Of a stretch of DNA of 64,000 bases, positions 15,991-26,426 are shown in pieces. Below the pieces are notes generated by a model. That model had not been told where the DNA came from. It saw only the letters and a list, made by a program, of their open reading frames with translations, and did no database searches. The DNA is taken from positions 1 through 64,000 of the forward strand of contig JAIFLV010000070.1 in assembly GCA_020048895.1 (NCBI GenBank), read 5' to 3'. The position numbers and the translations under genes are program-made. The stretch's first letter is position 1; every line of letters begins with the position of its first letter. Origin of the DNA: Rhodoferax sp. (GTDB lineage Bacteria > Pseudomonadota > Gammaproteobacteria > Burkholderiales > Burkholderiaceae_C).

Positions 15991-16404
15991 TCAGGGACGC
16001 AGCAACTCCCAGTTTGTCAGTCGGCCTAGTCGAAAATGCGCACGCACCAACACGTGACCTGCATCCATCCATTCATAGATCTCGATGGCATCGCCTTGCG
16101 GCGAGACCTGCCTACCCAGCGCCCGGGAGAGCGCCAACACCTGCAACAGCGGCATGCCCGAGCGCAAACGGGCGTTGAGCATGACCGCACTGCTGACGCT
16201 ACCGACCGGGTTTCTGGCCGTGACTTTGAGAATGTGCATGGTGCGGGTCCACTGCAGCAGCGCCCACATTACCAAACCGCCAGCCACCAACGCCAGACCG
16301 GCAACACCATACGCCCGATAGCCGAAGAAACCAAGCGCCACAACCAGTAGCGTCAGGCCAATACGCGCCAACAGCTCACGCGGTGGCACCATCTTCACCA
16401 CCAA
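15991..16404 (-). CDS. Small inner-membrane protein of unknown function
   Basis: A 137-residue protein with two adjacent hydrophobic segments (about residues 14-31 and 34-52) and a soluble C-terminal part of mixed alpha/beta character ending WELLRP. Similar proteins in Comamonadaceae carry an implausible 'glycerate kinase' label; nothing here resembles a kinase. Three nt separate it from the chemoreceptor stop upstream, so both may share a transcript. The topology suggests an N-terminal membrane hairpin with a cytoplasmic domain. No function is proposed. Confidence 0.7.
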   Translation of the reverse strand: MVVKMVPPRELLARIGLTLLVVALGFFGYRAYGVAGLALVAGGLVMWALLQWTRTMHILKVTARNPVGSVSSAVMLNARLRSGMPLLQVLALSRALGRQVSPQGDAIEIYEWMDAGHVLVRAHFRLGRLTNWELLRP

Positions 16405-16407
16405 AGG

Positions 16408-18225
16408 TTAAAAGGTCTCCCAGGCATCGTCCCCCTTGGACGCGTTGGCGGTCAATGCCTTCTTGGGTGCCGCAGACAGCGCGATTTTGGCTGTGGGTAG
16501 CGCAGCGGTTTTGCGTGCAGGCGGGGTCGGCTTGGATGCCGTAATGGCTGGTCTCACTGGCGCAGCCAGACGTCTGGCAGGCGCTGGCAAGGCCTTGGGT
16601 ATCGGCCGACTGGCCAGCGCTTTGGGTTCAGCAAATGCAGGCCTGCGCAAGGTGGGCGCGGGTCGCACTGCCAGCGCCTTGTCATCGAGCCTGAAGGTCG
16701 CTACCAGGCTGGCCAGCCGGTCCGCCTGGTCCTTCATGGAACTGGCCGCCGCAGCCGACTGTTCCACCAGAGCAGCGTTTTGCTGCGTCATCTGGTCGAG
16801 CTGGCTGATGGCCGCATTCACCTGGGCAATTCCGTCGGACTGCTCGGCTGCAGCGGTGGTGATGCCGCCCATGATGTCGGTAACGCGCTGCACCGAGCTG
16901 ACGATCTCGGTCATGGTTTCGCCCGCCTGCGCCACCAGTGCCGAGCCGCCCTCGACCTTTTGCACGCTGGTATTGATGAGTTGCTTGATTTCCTTGGCGG
17001 CATCCGCTGAGCGTCCGGCGAGCGAACGCACCTCACTTGCGACCACCGCAAAACCGCGCCCCTGCTCACCGGCACGCGCCGCTTCCACCGCAGCGTTGAG
17101 CGCCAGAATATTGGTCTGAAAGGCGATGCCATCAATCACACTGATGATGTCGGAGATCTTGCGCGAACTGGCGTTGATATCGTCCATCGTAGCCACCACT
17201 TGCCCTACCACCTGGCCACCGCGTTGTGCCACCTGCGCGGCCGACGCCGCCAGTTGATTGGCCTGTCGTGCCGAATCGGCCGACTGCTTCACATTGGAGG
17301 TCAGCTCCTGCATGCTCGAGGCGGTTTCTTCCAGGTTGGCGGCCGATTGCTCCGTGCGCTGCGACAGGTCGTGATTGCCGGCTGCGATTTCCTCGCTGAC
17401 GCTGGCCATGCCATCCGTGCCCTGACGCACATCCGAAACCAGGTGCGCCAGACGTGACTGCATATGGGCGATGGCACGCATCATGTCGCCAAACTCATCA
17501 CCCCGGCTGACGTCGATCGTGCCGCTCAAGTCCCCATTGGCGATGGTTTCCGCCACCGTGATCGCATCCCGCAGAGGCTCGCGAATCTGACGTATCAGAA
17601 GAATCGTCCCACCAATCAGAACGGCGATGAGGGCGATCACCATGACTTGCGCAAAACGCCCGCTATCGAGACGCTGCTGTACGAAGTCCGCTTGCATGGC
17701 TTCAAACCCCCGCGTCTGCAAGTCAGAAAACTGTTGCAAACTGCGGATGTACTTGTCGACTGCAGGCAAGAAAACGGACTTGATTTCCAGCACCGCTGCA
17801 TCCTGGTCACCCGATTTTTTTGCTTCACGTGCCTTGACCAACGACGCCAGCACCACTTTGCGATCTTCACCAATTTGCGAAAACAGGGCCTTGCCATCTA
17901 CCCCAAGCTCCATGGTGTCAATGCTTTTCTGAATTTCGGAAATCTGGCTGATGGTTGCTTGAATCTGATCCTTGTAAAGATCATCAATCACCGAATCCGG
18001 GCTAATCACACTGGCCGTCATGCGCGTGACATTGGTCTCAATCAAACCCACCCAGCGCGTGATCTTGCTAATCTTGGCAGACTGAATTGCAGCGGCCGCA
18101 TCCAGTTTGGAATTCAACGTGCTACCGCGTACGGTTGCAACGCCCAAGGTAATGGCCAACAGCGCGACCACAACGACCAAGGCCGTCCAAAGTTTTGCGG
18201 CCAGTGAAAAGTTGCTCAATTTCAT
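16408..18225 (-). CDS. Methyl-accepting chemotaxis protein
   Basis: A 605-residue chemoreceptor: a first transmembrane helix (about 10-31), a helical periplasmic domain of the four-helix-bundle type, a second helix (about 190-210), a HAMP domain ([19 protein letters not shown]), and a long signalling coiled coil with the conserved hairpin tip [20 protein letters not shown]. The tail is an Ala/Pro/Lys-rich linker ending DAWETF, matching the xWxxF pentapeptide that tethers the CheR methyltransferase and CheB. It senses an unknown ligand and controls CheA. No che genes are adjacent. Confidence 0.93.
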   Translation of the reverse strand: MKLSNFSLAAKLWTALVVVVALLAITLGVATVRGSTLNSKLDAAAAIQSAKISKITRWVGLIETNVTRMTASVISPDSVIDDLYKDQIQATISQISEIQKSIDTMELGVDGKALFSQIGEDRKVVLASLVKAREAKKSGDQDAAVLEIKSVFLPAVDKYIRSLQQFSDLQTRGFEAMQADFVQQRLDSGRFAQVMVIALIAVLIGGTILLIRQIREPLRDAITVAETIANGDLSGTIDVSRGDEFGDMMRAIAHMQSRLAHLVSDVRQGTDGMASVSEEIAAGNHDLSQRTEQSAANLEETASSMQELTSNVKQSADSARQANQLAASAAQVAQRGGQVVGQVVATMDDINASSRKISDIISVIDGIAFQTNILALNAAVEAARAGEQGRGFAVVASEVRSLAGRSADAAKEIKQLINTSVQKVEGGSALVAQAGETMTEIVSSVQRVTDIMGGITTAAAEQSDGIAQVNAAISQLDQMTQQNAALVEQSAAAASSMKDQADRLASLVATFRLDDKALAVRPAPTLRRPAFAEPKALASRPIPKALPAPARRLAAPVRPAITASKPTPPARKTAALPTAKIALSAAPKKALTANASKGDDAWETF

Positions 18226-18306
18226 GATGATGTCTCCGTGCAGTCACCTATCTTATCCACTGCAGCGGGAAGCAACACAGGTTTCCATCAGGTAGAAACC
18301 CTCTGC

Positions 18307-19674
18307 CTACCCCAAGGAACGCACCACTCCCATCGCCTCCTCGATGCGCTCAACGGCGTGGATGGCGAGCCCGTCGATGGGCTTCTTGGGCGCATTCGCC
18401 TTGGGCACCACGGCGACACTGAAGCCCAATTTGGCCGCTTCTTTCAAGCGCTCCTGCCCCCTCGGCGCAGGCCGCACCTCACCGGCCAAACCCACTTCTC
18501 CGAAGGCGATAAAGCCCTTGGGCAGGGGCTTGCCGCGCAGTGAAGACGTAATGGCCAGCATCACCGCCAGGTCTGCTGCAGGCTCGCTGATACGCACACC
18601 CCCCACTGCGTTCACGAACACATCCTGATCCATGCACGCCACCCCGGCATGGCGGTGCAGTACGGCCAGCAGCATGGCCAGACGGTCGCGGTCCAGCCCG
18701 ACACTCAAACGTCGCGGGCTCGGGCCGCCACTGTCGACCAACGCCTGTATTTCCACCAGCATCGGGCGCGTCCCCTCCAGCGTCACCATCACACAGCTTC
18801 CAGGAACCGGTTCGGCATGCTGGCTCAAAAAAATGGCGCTGGGGTTGGATACGCCCTTGAGACCGCGCTCGGTCATGGCGAACACGCCAATCTCGTTGAC
18901 CGCACCAAAGCGGTTCTTGATGGCACGTACCAGCCGGAACTGGCTGTGCGTATCACCCTCGAAATACAGCACCGTATCGACCATGTGTTCGAGCACGCGC
19001 GGGCCGGCCAGTGCCCCCTCCTTGGTAACGTGCCCCACCAGCACGATGCACACGCCACTGGCCTTGGCCGCACGCGTGAGGTGGGCAGCGCACTCACGCA
19101 CCTGCGCCACCGAACCTGGCGCAGAAGTGAGCTGGTCGGAATACACGGTCTGAATCGAGTCAATCACCGCCACGTCGGGCTGCTGCGCATCCAGTGTGGT
19201 CAGGATCTTTTCGAGCTGAATCTCGGCCAATACCCTCACCTGCGAATGGTCCAAGCCCAGACGGCGCGAGCGCAGCGCCACCTGGGCCCCGCTCTCCTCG
19301 CCGGTGACGTAGAGGGTTTTCTTGCCTGCGCGCTGCAGCGAATCCAGCGCCTGCAGCAGCAAGGTGGACTTGCCTATGCCGGGGTCGCCACCGATCAGCA
19401 CCACGCCACCTTCCACAATGCCACCGCCCAATACCCGGTCGAGTTCTTCGTGACCGGTCGGCGTCCGCTCGATATCGGTGGCCTCAATGTCGGCCAGAAC
19501 CGCCACTTCGGCCGTTTTTGCCAGCGAAGCAAAGCGGTTCTTGACCACGCCTTCACTGTGCGCCACCGACTCGATCAAGGTGTTCCAGGCACCGCAGTGG
19601 GGGCATTTACCGAGCCATTTGGGGCTGGTGCCGCCGCACTCGCTACAGGTGTAGATGGTTTTATCTTTGGCCAT
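18307..19674 (-). CDS. radA: DNA repair protein RadA
   Basis: A 455-residue RecA-related ATPase that helps process recombination intermediates and branch migration. In order: a C4 zinc finger (CSECGG and CPHCGAWNT), Walker A GGDPGIGKSTLLLQ, Walker B region VAVIDSIQTVYS, the RadA-specific KNRFGAVNEIGVF motif, and a Lon-protease-like C-terminal domain (GFIAFGEVGLAGEVRP). The start at 19674 (MAKDKT) puts the zinc finger at the usual distance. Full length. Confidence 0.95.
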   Translation of the reverse strand: MAKDKTIYTCSECGGTSPKWLGKCPHCGAWNTLIESVAHSEGVVKNRFASLAKTAEVAVLADIEATDIERTPTGHEELDRVLGGGIVEGGVVLIGGDPGIGKSTLLLQALDSLQRAGKKTLYVTGEESGAQVALRSRRLGLDHSQVRVLAEIQLEKILTTLDAQQPDVAVIDSIQTVYSDQLTSAPGSVAQVRECAAHLTRAAKASGVCIVLVGHVTKEGALAGPRVLEHMVDTVLYFEGDTHSQFRLVRAIKNRFGAVNEIGVFAMTERGLKGVSNPSAIFLSQHAEPVPGSCVMVTLEGTRPMLVEIQALVDSGGPSPRRLSVGLDRDRLAMLLAVLHRHAGVACMDQDVFVNAVGGVRISEPAADLAVMLAITSSLRGKPLPKGFIAFGEVGLAGEVRPAPRGQERLKEAAKLGFSVAVVPKANAPKKPIDGLAIHAVERIEEAMGVVRSLG

Positions 19675-19727
19675 TCGCACAGTGTACTGTATGCATCATC
19701 AGTATCCATGCGTTAAAGGATTCGCCT

Positions 19728-20936
19728 TCAGTGCGGAATGCGCTTGCGCGCGAGGTGCACCTTCTCCGCATTCACCGTGACGCGGACGTTCTCAAAATTG
19801 ACAGGCGAATGGATCGACAACGGCAACTCCAGCGTTTCCTTGCAGACATAACGGCTGATCGCCATGCCTTCCTTGTCGATGATGCTGATCACCCACGGCG
19901 TATTGGCACGCGCACCGCGCTGCACCGAGACTGCGATCTCGCCGTTGTAGAGCTTCACGTAGCTCCCCGGCGGGTAAAAACCCACTGCCTGCGCCATCGC
20001 CGAGCCGACCTCGATGGCCTCTCCCTGGGCACCCAACACCATGGACTTCACCGCCTTCACGGCCGATTGGGCCGAACGTGTCTTGCGCGCAGCGGTGCGG
20101 GCGATAAAACTATCCGCCAGACTGAGAATTCGACGGCTGGACAGATTTTGCGGCAACGCCTGCGAGTCCTCGGGCGCATGGTGCCAGCGCACGATGTCCA
20201 ACAGGTCCGGATCGTCCATGCCAAACGCCTTGAGAATTTCGGCACTTTTTTCGGCATGGATCTCGATCAGATTGCGCTGCCAGTCGGTGGGCTCCGAGCT
20301 TTGTCGTGCCAGGCTGTCCTGGTCGCGGGCCATGCCAATGTTCATCGTGAGCGCCGCGTGGCGTAGCGACTGGCGCTGAAACTCGTCCAGGCCCAGCTTG
20401 GTGGCGGTGAGTTCGCACACTACGGTGCTCAGCAGGGCATGGGTTGCGCAATAGCCAAGGGAATCGTCGGCCAGTGCCTGGTACAGGGAAAACAGACAGT
20501 CGTCGGCATCGTGCTTCAACAATTCCAGCGCCTTCTTCTCGATCGCTGCCAGCCGCCGCAAGGGGCTGATGGCCAGGCCGCCTTGGTAGAGAATGCCGCG
20601 CAACACATCCTGCAAGTCGAGCCAACCACCGTTGATCTGCTTGACCACGACGTGGTCGATCTCGCGGATCTCGCTGGGCATGGGCGCCTTGGCCACGACC
20701 TGCACGTCAATACCCTGACGCAGCATCTGGTGCACCATGCGTTCGTAACTGCGCTGCCAGGCCATCGCATCCCCCTCGGTGCTGGAAGCGTTGTGGGCTT
20801 TGAGTTTTTCCTTGTGCTGGGCCGACACCACGGGCTGGCCTTTGCGCAACAGCAATTGCCCGTTGGGACTCCAGACGTCTACCGGCAATGGCTTGCCCGT
20901 TTCCAGCATGTCCACAGGGATAGGAACATAGTTCAT
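19728..20936 (-). CDS. HD-GYP-like protein with a degenerate metal site
   Basis: A 402-residue protein with the layout of HD-GYP c-di-GMP phosphodiesterases: an N-terminal domain (about 1-115) as in DUF3391-type HD-GYP proteins, a helical HD-like core (about 130-290) and a C-terminal domain with [18 protein letters not shown]. The HD motif itself, normally HDIGK, reads MNIGM (residues 198-202), so two metal ligands are missing. The later HAEKS and WHHAPED motifs remain. Probably catalytically weak or a binding protein rather than a hydrolase. Its ATG overlaps the alr stop (ATGA), so the two genes are translationally coupled. Confidence 0.78.
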   Translation of the reverse strand: MNYVPIPVDMLETGKPLPVDVWSPNGQLLLRKGQPVVSAQHKEKLKAHNASSTEGDAMAWQRSYERMVHQMLRQGIDVQVVAKAPMPSEIREIDHVVVKQINGGWLDLQDVLRGILYQGGLAISPLRRLAAIEKKALELLKHDADDCLFSLYQALADDSLGYCATHALLSTVVCELTATKLGLDEFQRQSLRHAALTMNIGMARDQDSLARQSSEPTDWQRNLIEIHAEKSAEILKAFGMDDPDLLDIVRWHHAPEDSQALPQNLSSRRILSLADSFIARTAARKTRSAQSAVKAVKSMVLGAQGEAIEVGSAMAQAVGFYPPGSYVKLYNGEIAVSVQRGARANTPWVISIIDKEGMAISRYVCKETLELPLSIHSPVNFENVRVTVNAEKVHLARKRIPH

Positions 20937-22027
20937 GCGGTCACCTCAACATTTACCCGCGCCGCCAGGGCACACATCAGTTCATACCCCACGGTGCCCG
21001 CCTGCGCCGCCACCTCGTCGATGCACAGGATGGCACCATTGCCCGCGCAACCCCAGAGAGTCACTTTGCTGCCAAAGCCGGCCTCGGGCACCAGATCGAG
21101 GTCAACCACGATCATATCCATGCTGACCCGCCCCAGCGTGCGGGTGCGAACCCCATCGACCAGCACTGGCGTACCGGTCGGGCAACCGCGTGGGTAGCCA
21201 TCTGCGTAGCCACACGCCACGACCCCAATACGCATCGGCTGCGACGCAACAAAATTTGAACCATATCCGATGCTGGAGCCCGCGGGGATTGCGTGAGCAG
21301 CTATTATTTTTGAAGCAAGCGTCATGGTCGGCAGCAAACCCCAATCGGCAGCAGAGTGTGCCGGGTGGTCGGGCGAGCTGCCGTAAATGGCAATGCCTGG
21401 CCGAATCCAGTCGGTGGGCAGATGCGCATCGCGATGGCGCAGTGTGGCCGCGCTGTTGCTCACGCTGCGCTCACCGGGCAAATCCTGGGTGGCTGCAGAG
21501 AAAATGTCCACTTGCGCCTGCACGCCCTTGGGGCCATCGGCATCACTGAAATGGGTCATCAGCGAAATCTCATCGACCTGCGGCAAGGCGTTGAGCCGTG
21601 TCCACGCTGCGCGGTAACGCTGCGCACTGAATCCCAGGCGGTTCATGCCGGAGTTCATTTTCAGAAAGACGCGCTGCGGTACATTGGTCTTGTGTGCTGC
21701 CAGCATGTCGATCTGCTCATCGCAGTGCACGGTGTGCCATAAGTCCAGCCTGGAGCACAGCTCCAGATCGCGCTGCTCAAACACGCCTTCGAGCAACAAG
21801 ATGGGACCGCGCCACCCCAGGTTGCGCACGCGCTGAGCCTCCTCGAGATCCAGCAAGGCAAAGCCATCGGCACCACGCAACCCCTCAAATACCCGCTCAA
21901 TGCCATGACCATACGCATTGGCCTTGACCACCGCCCAGACCCGGGCATCCGGTGCAGCGCTGCGCGCAACGGCCAGGTTGTTGCGAAGAGCGTCGGTGTG
22001 GATAGTGGCGTGAATGGGACGTGGCAT
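20933..22027 (-). CDS. alr: Alanine racemase
   Basis: A 364-residue fold-type III PLP enzyme interconverting L- and D-Ala for peptidoglycan. The PLP lysine is in [10 protein letters not shown], the catalytic tyrosine in IGYGSNF, with RPGIAIYG and [11 protein letters not shown] also present. The start at 22027 ([10 protein letters not shown]) fits the family; the longer frame adds a 13-residue Ser/Pro-rich leader. The stretch coding [11 protein letters not shown] carries the dispersed repeat sequence shared with metH (21278-21302), though protein length is not changed relative to E. coli Alr. Divergent from lplT. Confidence 0.93.
   Translation of the reverse strand: MPRPIHATIHTDALRNNLAVARSAAPDARVWAVVKANAYGHGIERVFEGLRGADGFALLDLEEAQRVRNLGWRGPILLLEGVFEQRDLELCSRLDLWHTVHCDEQIDMLAAHKTNVPQRVFLKMNSGMNRLGFSAQRYRAAWTRLNALPQVDEISLMTHFSDADGPKGVQAQVDIFSAATQDLPGERSVSNSAATLRHRDAHLPTDWIRPGIAIYGSSPDHPAHSAADWGLLPTMTLASKIIAAHAIPAGSSIGYGSNFVASQPMRIGVVACGYADGYPRGCPTGTPVLVDGVRTRTLGRVSMDMIVVDLDLVPEAGFGSKVTLWGCAGNGAILCIDEVAAQAGTVGYELMCALAARVNVEVTA
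21278..21302 (-). repeat. Dispersed repeat block inside alr
   Basis: On the minus strand this reads AGCTGCTCACGCAATCCC followed by CGCGGGC. It matches 22 of 25 bases of the block in metH at 57176-57200. An AT-rich stretch with ATAATAGC lies directly before it, as in other copies. Confidence 0.6.
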
Positions 22028-22152
22028 GGGCGAATTGAAAGGGCTGTCTGGTGCGGATTTTGACACTGCCGGTCATGCTATAACCACAGCACCTTTGGAG
22101 ACATAGCAATTTATAAGGTGCCGGGCCCACCCGGCACCCCAACCCACCACGC

Positions 22153-23436
22153 ATGAAACGCGGTTTTTACACCATCATGTCGGCGCAGTTTTTCAGCTCG
22201 CTGGCCGACAACGCACTGTTTGTGGGTGCCGTGCAATTGCTCCGAAGCACCGGTTCGCCCGAGTGGCAGCAGGCGGCACTGGTCCCCATGTTCGCCCTGT
22301 TTTACGTCATTCTGGCGCCCTTCGTGGGCGCTTTTGCCGATGCCTACCCCAAAGGCCGGGTCATGCTCTACAGCAATGGCATCAAGATCGTGGGCTGCCT
22401 GATGATGCTGTTCGGCACCCATCCGCTCATGGCTTATGCCATCGTGGGGTTGGGGGCTGCAGCGTACTCACCGGCCAAATATGGCATCCTGACGGAGCTG
22501 CTGCCCGCATCGCAACTCGTCAAGGCCAACGGCTGGATCGAAGGGCTGACGATTGCTTCCATCATTCTGGGGGTGTTGCTGGGCGGCCAACTCGTCAGCG
22601 CGGGGATATCCATGCAGTTGCTGGCGATTGACATTCCGTTGATCGAAACCAGCATCGACACAGCTCCCGAGGCCGCCATCAGCGTGCTGATCCTGGTCTA
22701 CCTCATCGCTGCCTGGTTCAATACCCGCATCCCCCACACGGGCGTGCCAATGCGGCCAATGCCGCGCCGGCTGATTTCCCTGCTGCCCGATTTCTGGCAC
22801 TGCAATACGCGCCTGTGGCGCGACCGACTCGGTCAGATTTCGCTGGCCACGACCACGCTGTTCTGGGGTGTCAGCGGCAATCTGCGCTACATCGTGCTGG
22901 CCTGGGCGGCAGCGGCCCTGGGCTATACCGTCACGCAGGCCTCCGCTCTGGTGGGCGTGGTGGCGATTGGCACTGCGGTGGGTGCGGTGGTGGCATCGCT
23001 GCGCATGCGACTGGACCAGGCCACCCTGGTGCTGCCGCTGGGCATCGGGATGGGCTTGCTGGTGATTTTGCTCAACTTCATCAGCAACGTCTGGGTGGCT
23101 GCGCCATTCCTGATTCTGCTCGGCGGTCTGGGAGGATTCCTGGTGGTGCCCATGAACGCTCTGTTGCAACACCGCGGCCACAACCTGATGGGTGCGGGTC
23201 GCTCCATCGCCGTGCAAAACTTCAATGAACAGGCCTGCATTTTGGGGCTGGGCGCGTTCTACAGCCTGTCCACCGGCATGGGGCTGTCGGCCTTTGGCGC
23301 GATATCGGTCTTTGGCCTGGTGGTTGCAGGATTCATGTGGGTCATCAAACGCTGGCATGAACGCAATTGCCGCGACCACGCGGCTGAGGTGGAGTACCTG
23401 CTGGAAATTGCCCGCAACGACAACCAGCACGGCTGA
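22153..23436 (+). CDS. lplT: Lysophospholipid transporter LplT
   Basis: A 427-residue major-facilitator protein with about 12 hydrophobic segments, beginning MKRGFYTIMSAQFFSSLADNA. It flips lysophosphatidylethanolamine back across the inner membrane for re-acylation. The motifs GAFADAYPKGRVM (the loop 2-3 MFS signature) and YSPAKYGILTELLP are typical of LplT. The Aas acyltransferase partner is neither fused nor adjacent. No obvious Shine-Dalgarno is seen before the ATG. Divergent from alr, a pairing common in betaproteobacteria. Confidence 0.88.
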   Translation: MKRGFYTIMSAQFFSSLADNALFVGAVQLLRSTGSPEWQQAALVPMFALFYVILAPFVGAFADAYPKGRVMLYSNGIKIVGCLMMLFGTHPLMAYAIVGLGAAAYSPAKYGILTELLPASQLVKANGWIEGLTIASIILGVLLGGQLVSAGISMQLLAIDIPLIETSIDTAPEAAISVLILVYLIAAWFNTRIPHTGVPMRPMPRRLISLLPDFWHCNTRLWRDRLGQISLATTTLFWGVSGNLRYIVLAWAAAALGYTVTQASALVGVVAIGTAVGAVVASLRMRLDQATLVLPLGIGMGLLVILLNFISNVWVAAPFLILLGGLGGFLVVPMNALLQHRGHNLMGAGRSIAVQNFNEQACILGLGAFYSLSTGMGLSAFGAISVFGLVVAGFMWVIKRWHERNCRDHAAEVEYLLEIARNDNQHG

Positions 23437-23454
23437 TCCATTTTGGCCGGGACC

Positions 23455-24354
23455 ATGCGAGCGACCGCTCTTCCTGCTTTGGCGCTGGTCCTCAATGCAT
23501 TGATATTTGGCATTTCGTGGTGGCCATTTCGTGCCTTGAATGACCTTGGCCTGCACCCGCTGTGGGCGACGGCATTGACATTCATCCTGACCACCCTGTG
23601 CCTGAGCCTGGTTCGCCCAGGGGCCTGGCGCGACCTCGTGGCCAACCAGCAGCTCTGGTGGCTGCTGGCAGCGTCAGGCCTGGCCAATGTGGGCTTCAAC
23701 TGGGCTGTGACCACCGGTGATGTGGTACGTGTCGTGCTGTTGTTCTATCTCATGCCGGCCTGGTCACTCTTGCTGGCCTGGCCCCTTCTGGGCGAGAAGC
23801 CCCGCGTTGGCGCCGTGCTGCGCCTGGTGCTGGCCCTTGGCGGCGTATTGATCGTGTTGAAAACACCGGACACACCATGGCCCATGCCGGTGAGTCTTCC
23901 CGATTGGCTGGCGCTGCTCGGTGGATTGTGCTTTGCGCTGACCAACGTTCTGCTGCGCAGGCTCGAACACACCGCCAACGACGCGCGCATGCTGTCCATG
24001 TTTGTTGGCAGCGCATTGATGGCCACCACTGCCGCCTGGATGGGGCAGCAATGGGGGCTGGTCAACGCCATGCCTTGGCCCTCCCTGAACTGGGTCGGCC
24101 TGGCTATCGGCTGGGGCGTGGCACTGATGGTAGGCAACCTTGCGCTGCAGTATGGCGCAGCCAGACTGGCTGCCAGCACGACATCGCTCATCATGCTGAC
24201 CGAGGTGGTTTTCGCCAGCACCTCCTCGGTATTGCTGGGAGCGGGCACCCTGGACCTGCGCACTGCGCTGGGTGGCAGCTTGATTCTCGCGGCTGCGTTG
24301 CTGGCGGCCTGGCCGACACCCATGGCAAACCACCATGCGGGGCAAGTCCCTTAA
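23455..24354 (+). CDS. DMT/EamA-family permease
   Basis: A 299-residue membrane protein with ten hydrophobic segments in two EamA repeats, for example FYLMPAWSLLLAWPLLGEKP at the end of the first and LIMLTEVVFASTSSVLLG in the second, both with the conserved Pro/Glu signature. A metabolite exporter or importer; the substrate cannot be told. The start at 23455 (MRATALP) follows lplT by 18 nt, so both are likely cotranscribed. Its 3' end overlaps the convergent GGDEF gene by 4 nt. Confidence 0.85.
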   Translation: MRATALPALALVLNALIFGISWWPFRALNDLGLHPLWATALTFILTTLCLSLVRPGAWRDLVANQQLWWLLAASGLANVGFNWAVTTGDVVRVVLLFYLMPAWSLLLAWPLLGEKPRVGAVLRLVLALGGVLIVLKTPDTPWPMPVSLPDWLALLGGLCFALTNVLLRRLEHTANDARMLSMFVGSALMATTAAWMGQQWGLVNAMPWPSLNWVGLAIGWGVALMVGNLALQYGAARLAASTTSLIMLTEVVFASTSSVLLGAGTLDLRTALGGSLILAAALLAAWPTPMANHHAGQVP

Positions 24355-25586
24355 GCCCGAACTTTCTGGAAAGTTGACAACTGGGTTGAAGTCTGCGGTG
24401 GCCTGAAGTCCACGCGGTCCCGGCCATCTTGTTGGGCTGTGTAAAGTGCGCGGTCGGCGGCAGCGTACAGCGCATTGGCCGAGGCGAGTTCGTTAAACGC
24501 CAAACCGGTTACCCCAAAACTGGCTGTCACAGGCACGGTCACCCCTGGCCAAAGTGCCGACATACTGCGCAAACGCTCGCGAATTTTCTCAGCCACTGTC
24601 ACGGCGTTGTCGCGATCCGTGTGGGGCAGCAGGACCATGAAATCATCTGCGCCGACACGTGCCACCAGATCGGTGGAGCGCACGGTCTGGTTCAGCATCG
24701 CCGCAATCTGACGCAACATTTCATCACCTGCAGCGGCCCCCCACCGCCCATGGATACGCTCGAAGTTGTCCAGATTCATGAGCACCAGCGAAAGGTCCTG
24801 CGGGCTGCGCAGCATACGCGCCAGCTCCGATTCGAGCAGTTCAAGCAAGCGCCGCCGGTTGTACAGGCCGGTCAGCACATCCCGCTCCGAGAGGAACTCC
24901 AAGTCCTTTTGATTGGCGATCAGTACGTTGTTGGCTGCCGTGAGTTCGCGTCGCAAGACATTGTTGTTGACGTATTGGTTCCAGTTGATCAAAGAGGTCA
25001 CCATCGCCATGACCGTAACAACCACTGCGTTGATGACCAGACTGGGCAGCAAGGCGCTATTGCTTGCGTCCAACACCAGACCGAGCACCAGCAAACCACC
25101 AAGAAACAGTGGCAATGCAATAAGCGGGCGCATGATCGAAAGCGTGGCCACCACAATGCACACAATGATGTAGGCGGAAAGTCCGCCTGGCGCCGCAGCC
25201 GCAACATCGATGGTTGACGTAATTACGCCAAAAGTCAGATAGGTAATGCACAGCAGCACATGCAGTGCCACACCCACTGCCGTGGCTCGCCCGCTCGGTT
25301 GCAGTAACCAGTGGACAAAAAGGGCCTGCGCCAGAACAACGCTTCCCGTGGCCGCATGAACCCAACTCAAGGTATCTGCCCAGAGCACCATCTCCGGTCG
25401 GCTAGCGGATGTGGGGTAACCGGTAAACCATGCTGCCAGGATGAAATGCAGGGGCACAGTCACTCCTGCCATCCAGCGAAAGCGGCGCAACGACTCTACG
25501 GTCGCCTCACCCTGCTCCTGGTCGTACTGCTGCTTTAGTCGCCGGGCGCGCGTCCGTTGACGCTGCATCCATGTGTCAGTTTTCAA
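24351..25586 (-). CDS. Membrane GGDEF-domain protein with a GADDF signature
   Basis: A 411-residue protein: about six transmembrane helices (40-200), then a coiled linker and a GGDEF domain starting [14 protein letters not shown]. The signature loop, normally GG[D/E]EF, reads GADDF (residues 312-316), and the first metal-binding Asp of the LDxDxFK strand is Asn ([12 protein letters not shown]). Diguanylate cyclase activity would make c-di-GMP; with a changed second Gly and Glu this enzyme may be weak or serve as a sensor. No RxxD inhibitory site is evident. It overlaps the DMT permease gene tail to tail. Confidence 0.82.
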   Translation of the reverse strand: MKTDTWMQRQRTRARRLKQQYDQEQGEATVESLRRFRWMAGVTVPLHFILAAWFTGYPTSASRPEMVLWADTLSWVHAATGSVVLAQALFVHWLLQPSGRATAVGVALHVLLCITYLTFGVITSTIDVAAAAPGGLSAYIIVCIVVATLSIMRPLIALPLFLGGLLVLGLVLDASNSALLPSLVINAVVVTVMAMVTSLINWNQYVNNNVLRRELTAANNVLIANQKDLEFLSERDVLTGLYNRRRLLELLESELARMLRSPQDLSLVLMNLDNFERIHGRWGAAAGDEMLRQIAAMLNQTVRSTDLVARVGADDFMVLLPHTDRDNAVTVAEKIRERLRSMSALWPGVTVPVTASFGVTGLAFNELASANALYAAADRALYTAQQDGRDRVDFRPPQTSTQLSTFQKVRA

Positions 25587-25721
25587 ACACCCTCCCTGTT
25601 TTCCTGCCGTGCTGCGCTATCAGCAGCTCTATTTTGTAATTTTGATGCCAAACGCCAGCTGCGGCAAGGACTTTACTGCAGTGTTAAGGTGTTGCCATTG
25701 TCCACTTACTTCGCACCCACC

Positions 25722-26207
25722 ATGACCACTGTTTACGACTTCGAGGCCCTACAGATCTCCGGGCAGAAAGTAGCCCTGAAAACGTTCAAGGGAAAAGCCA
25801 TGCTGATTGTCAACACGGCCAGCGCCTGTGGTTTCACGCCCCAGTTTGCGGGCCTGGAGGCACTGCACAAGGCTTACGGCGCGCAGGGTTTGGTGGTGCT
25901 GGGGTTCCCCTGCAACCAGTTTGGCGCACAGGACAGCGGCGAGAACAGCGAGATTGCCGAGTTCTGCCAGCTCAACTATGGGGTGAGCTTTCCCATGATG
26001 GCCAAGATCAACGTCAATGGCGATGATGCCCACCCGCTGTACCAGTGGCTGACCAAAGAGGCCCCGGGCCTGCTGGGCACCAAGGGAATCAAGTGGAACT
26101 TCACCAAGTTTTTGGTCGGCAAAGATGGCGAGGTCATCAAACGCTACGCACCCACTGACACGCCTGCAAGCCTGGCAAAGGACATTGAAGCGGCGTTAGC
26201 CGTTTAG
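25722..26207 (+). CDS. Glutathione peroxidase
   Basis: A 161-residue thiol peroxidase reducing hydroperoxides. The active-site motif [11 protein letters not shown] contains the peroxidatic Cys (not selenocysteine), with GFPCNQFG and the [12 protein letters not shown] tryptophan/asparagine signature completing the tetrad. The start at 25722 (MTTVYDFEA) is the family start; the upstream frame has no support. Gene stands alone, divergent from the GGDEF gene. A 9-bp inverted repeat follows its stop. Confidence 0.93.
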   Translation: MTTVYDFEALQISGQKVALKTFKGKAMLIVNTASACGFTPQFAGLEALHKAYGAQGLVVLGFPCNQFGAQDSGENSEIAEFCQLNYGVSFPMMAKINVNGDDAHPLYQWLTKEAPGLLGTKGIKWNFTKFLVGKDGEVIKRYAPTDTPASLAKDIEAALAV

Positions 26208-26210
26208 CCC

Positions 26211-26257
26211 AGCGCAGGCGACGGCCCATTGCACAGGTTGCCCTGTTGGCCTGCGCT
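26211..26257 (+). terminator. Possible terminator after the peroxidase gene
   Basis: AGCGCAGGC (26211-26219) pairs perfectly with GCCTGCGCT (26249-26257) across a 29-nt loop that itself holds a small ACAGG/CCTGT hairpin. The stem starts three nt after the stop codon. A T-rich tail is not present. Confidence 0.4.
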
Positions 26258-26426
26258 CGGCTTCTGATTTTCACATCGCGCAAATTTCCGGATTTGGCTC
26301 TGGTTCTGGCCAGCCCGGCCAATGATACAGATCACGGCTCGGGCACGGTGACCGCCCTAAGATCGCTCGGCTCCAATTGCTTGATTGCATTGGTTCTTGA
26401 ACTGATCTTTTTTATTGAGGGTTACC

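Noticed and set aside
15991..16404. Glycerate kinase
   Set aside because: A name seen on similar proteins, but 137 residues with two membrane helices cannot be this enzyme.
18226..18306. FliA (sigma-28) promoter before the chemoreceptor
   Set aside because: Only a GATAAG-like fragment; no TAAA at the right spacing.
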